Assembly: GCA_017302355.1 (NCBI GenBank)
Contig: JAFLDQ010000040.1
Location: forward strand, 1-24,376
DNA from: Dechloromonas sp.
Lineage (GTDB): Bacteria; Pseudomonadota; Gammaproteobacteria; Burkholderiales; Rhodocyclaceae
Length of the DNA stretch: 24,376 nucleotides
Reading direction: 5' to 3'
Numbering within the stretch: the first letter of the stretch is position 1; each line of letters begins with the position of its first letter. The notes beneath the pieces are model-generated. The model worked only from the letters and a program-made list of their open reading frames with translations. It did not search any database and was not told where the DNA came from. A program made the position numbers and the translations under genes. Of the stretch, positions 22,666 to 24,376 are shown one piece after another.

Positions 22666-24138
22666 CTACCTGACGTCGACCGCCCGGCCAGCCTGCGAGA
22701 AATGCAGCGCTTCATCGGCGATCCGCGCGAACCGGAACAGCCGGAGGTCCCGGAAATAGTTCTGGTGGAGCTTCCACGGCTCCTTCGACCCCTGCTTGGG
22801 AAAGCTGCCGAGCGCCCGCTCGAAGTAGCCGGAAGAGAAATCGATCCAGCGTTCGGGCGTGATCCCCGGATCGGCGACCGGCGTGACGATCCGCTGGCCG
22901 CTGGCCTGCATGTGGTTCAGCAGGCGGCACAGATAGTCATTTTCGAGATCGGCCTTCAGGGTCCACGACGAATTGGTGTAACCGAAGACGCAGGACAGGT
23001 TCGGCACGCCCGAGAACATCATTCCCTTGTAGCCCAGAGTGCGGGAAAAATCGACTTTTCGACCGTCGACCGTGACCGCCATCGCGGCCAGGAAGAGGAG
23101 ATTGAGCCCGGTGGCGGTGACGATGATGTCGGCGGCGAGTTCCTTGCCCGATTCGAGGCGGATGCCGGTTTCGGTAAAGGTCTCGATCCGGTCGGTGACG
23201 ACGTTCGCCCGCCCCGACCGGATCGCCGCGAACAGGTCGCCGTCGGGCGCCAGGCACAGCCGCTGTCGCCACGGGTCGTAGCGCGGCGTGAAATGGCTGG
23301 CCGTGTCATAGCCGGGGCCGAGTTGCTCGCGCACCCTGGCCAGCAGGTATTTCCGCACCGGCCCCGGCCAGGCGCGGGCGAGCAGGAAGATCATCTGGTG
23401 CAGGAAGGTGTTGCGCCAGCGGACGATGCCGTAGGCGGCCATCGGCGGCAGCAGCCGCTTCAGCGCGTTGGCGAAGCGGTCCTCGGCCGGGCGCGAAATG
23501 ACATAGGTCGGCGAGCGCTGCAGCATGGTGACCTGGCCGGCGTCGCGGGCCATCGTCGGCACTAGGGTCATCGCCGTGGCGCCGCTGCCGATGACGACGA
23601 CGCGCTTGCCGCGGTAGTCGAGGCCGGCCGGCCAGTGCTGGGGATGCACGATGCGCCCGGTGAAGCGTTCGCGGCCGGCGAACTCGGGCGTGAATCCCGC
23701 AGCGTAGTCGTAATAGCCCGAGCACATGTGGAGGAAATTGCAGCGCAGCTGGACCGCGTTTTCCGCATGCTGGATCGTCACCAGCCAGCTCGCGGTGTCT
23801 GAATCCCACGCCGCGGCGATGACACGGTGGCCGAAACGGATCCTGTCGTGGATACCCGCCTCGCGCGCCGCTTCGTCGAGATACTTGAGGATCGACGGGC
23901 CGTCGGCGATCGCCTTCGCCTGCGTCCACGGCTTGAAGTTGAAACCCAGCGTATACATGTCGCTGTCCGAGCGGATGCCCGGGTAGCGGAACAGATCCCA
24001 GGTGCCGCCGATGCTGGCCCGCGCCTCGAGGATCACGACGCTGCGCATCGGGCGCCGCCGCTGCAGATGCACGGCGGCGCCGATCCCGGAGATTCCGGCG
24101 CCGACGACGACTACATCGAAATGCTCGATTTCACTCAT
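22666..24138 (-). CDS. flavin-containing Baeyer-Villiger-type monooxygenase
   Basis: The 490-residue protein is an FAD- and NADPH-dependent oxygenase. It begins with the FAD Rossmann motif VVVVGAGISGIGAA and has GGTWDLFRYPGIRSDSDM. It carries the BVMO fingerprint FTGRIVHPQHWP (FxGxxxHxxxW), and a second Rossmann motif VVVIGSGATAMTL for NADPH. Resemblance is to the EthA-like group, which converts ketones or thio-compounds; the natural substrate cannot be told. I use the ATG at 24138 (MSEIEHFDVVVVGAG), with AAAGGA upstream on the minus strand, rather than the longer frame from 24189. The gene converges on the PilZ gene and is divergent from the partial gene at the window end, so it seems to be a single-gene unit. 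Confidence 0.94.
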   Translation of the reverse strand: MSEIEHFDVVVVGAGISGIGAAVHLQRRRPMRSVVILEARASIGGTWDLFRYPGIRSDSDMYTLGFNFKPWTQAKAIADGPSILKYLDEAAREAGIHDRIRFGHRVIAAAWDSDTASWLVTIQHAENAVQLRCNFLHMCSGYYDYAAGFTPEFAGRERFTGRIVHPQHWPAGLDYRGKRVVVIGSGATAMTLVPTMARDAGQVTMLQRSPTYVISRPAEDRFANALKRLLPPMAAYGIVRWRNTFLHQMIFLLARAWPGPVRKYLLARVREQLGPGYDTASHFTPRYDPWRQRLCLAPDGDLFAAIRSGRANVVTDRIETFTETGIRLESGKELAADIIVTATGLNLLFLAAMAVTVDGRKVDFSRTLGYKGMMFSGVPNLSCVFGYTNSSWTLKADLENDYLCRLLNHMQASGQRIVTPVADPGITPERWIDFSSGYFERALGSFPKQGSKEPWKLHQNYFRDLRLFRFARIADEALHFSQAGRAVDVR

Positions 24139-24317
24139 CGGGAATGTCCTTTGATCCGGACATTCTAGCGTCCACCTCGTCGCAAACATGTGCAGGGCGA
24201 TCGCATGAATGACGCCGTCGTAGACGCTTGAAAATAGTCGTTTACGATCAGGGGGTTACAAAGGGTCTGTTCACAGGGGATTGATTTGTGTAGTTTTCTG
24301 TCTTTTTGGAGCGATTC
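24139..24317. promoter_or_regulatory. AT-richer divergent intergenic region with a 30-bp dyad
   Basis: These 179 bases separate the monooxygenase from the last gene. They are visibly richer in A and T than the flanks and must hold both promoters. An inverted repeat of TCGTAGACG (24218-24226) and CGTTTACGA (24239-24247), with one mismatch in nine, is a candidate operator. I cannot assign clear -35/-10 pairs. Confidence 0.4.
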
Positions 24318-24376
24318 ATGGAGACGGAAGGCAAGCTGAGAATAGCGGACGTATTTGTTGGGATGCGCGACCCGAG
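24318..24376 (+). CDS. 5' end of an unidentified gene, cut by the window edge
   Basis: An ATG at 24318 follows TTTGGAG with suitable spacing and opens a frame METEGKLRIADVFVGMRDP that is still open at the last base. Nineteen residues are too few to name a family. The ribosome site and the AT-rich upstream region support a real start. Confidence 0.5.
   Translation, partial: METEGKLRIADVFVGMRDP

Noticed and set aside
24197..24204. GCGATCGC octamer as a special repeat
   Set aside because: I noticed it only here; one copy in GC-rich DNA is not notable.

Overview
The window is GC-rich chromosomal DNA. Its gene content suggests a betaproteobacterium, most likely of the Rhodocyclales (Azoarcus/Dechloromonas/Accumulibacter type). 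This placement is an inference from protein family resemblance and synteny, not from a marker gene. There are no rRNA or tRNA genes that I can see, and no recognisable insertion sequence.

Region 1 (1-9524) is a subtype I-C CRISPR-Cas locus on the + strand: cas3 - cas5c - cas8c (with an internal cas11c start) - cas7c - [antisense ParE/RelE-type toxin-antitoxin pair] - cas4 - cas1 - cas2 - leader - array of 21 repeats and 20 spacers. Two things are unusual in the layout. The Cas3 reading frame lacks its N-terminal HD nuclease domain, because an in-frame stop lies just upstream of the helicase part. The toxin-antitoxin pair splits the interference genes from the adaptation genes. Cas5c also differs from the characterised B. 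halodurans enzyme at two of its three RNase residues. The leader carries an iterated AGGTT(T)CGCG motif and inverted repeats.

Region 2 (9654-11883) is a divergent pair, an FNR-type oxygen sensor and hemN. A near-perfect FNR box lies between them, spaced as in a class II FNR-activated promoter for hemN.

Region 3 (12065-17709) looks like a metal and redox operon: a TauE/SafE-like (UreH/DsbD-like) membrane protein, a universal stress protein, a CopA-type Cu+ ATPase, a PAS-PAS-GGDEF-EAL cyclic-di-GMP enzyme with no conventional start codon, and a CopZ-like chaperone. The gene order next to hemN and fnr resembles the cytochrome cbb3/copper neighbourhood known from Pseudomonas.

Region 4 (17749-22621) continues on the + strand: selD, an MscS-family channel, a DUF4337 membrane protein, an exported Ppx/GppA-like ASKHA protein and a PilZ protein. 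The SelD has Gly at the catalytic Cys/Sec17 position and Ser at position 19.

Region 5 (22666-24376) holds a minus-strand Baeyer-Villiger-type flavin monooxygenase, and the first 19 or so codons of an unidentified + strand gene running off the end. The most interesting observations are the Cys-less SelD, the toxin-antitoxin pair inside the cas operon, the leader motif repeats, the exported Ppx-like protein and the cyclic-di-GMP enzyme inside a copper operon.
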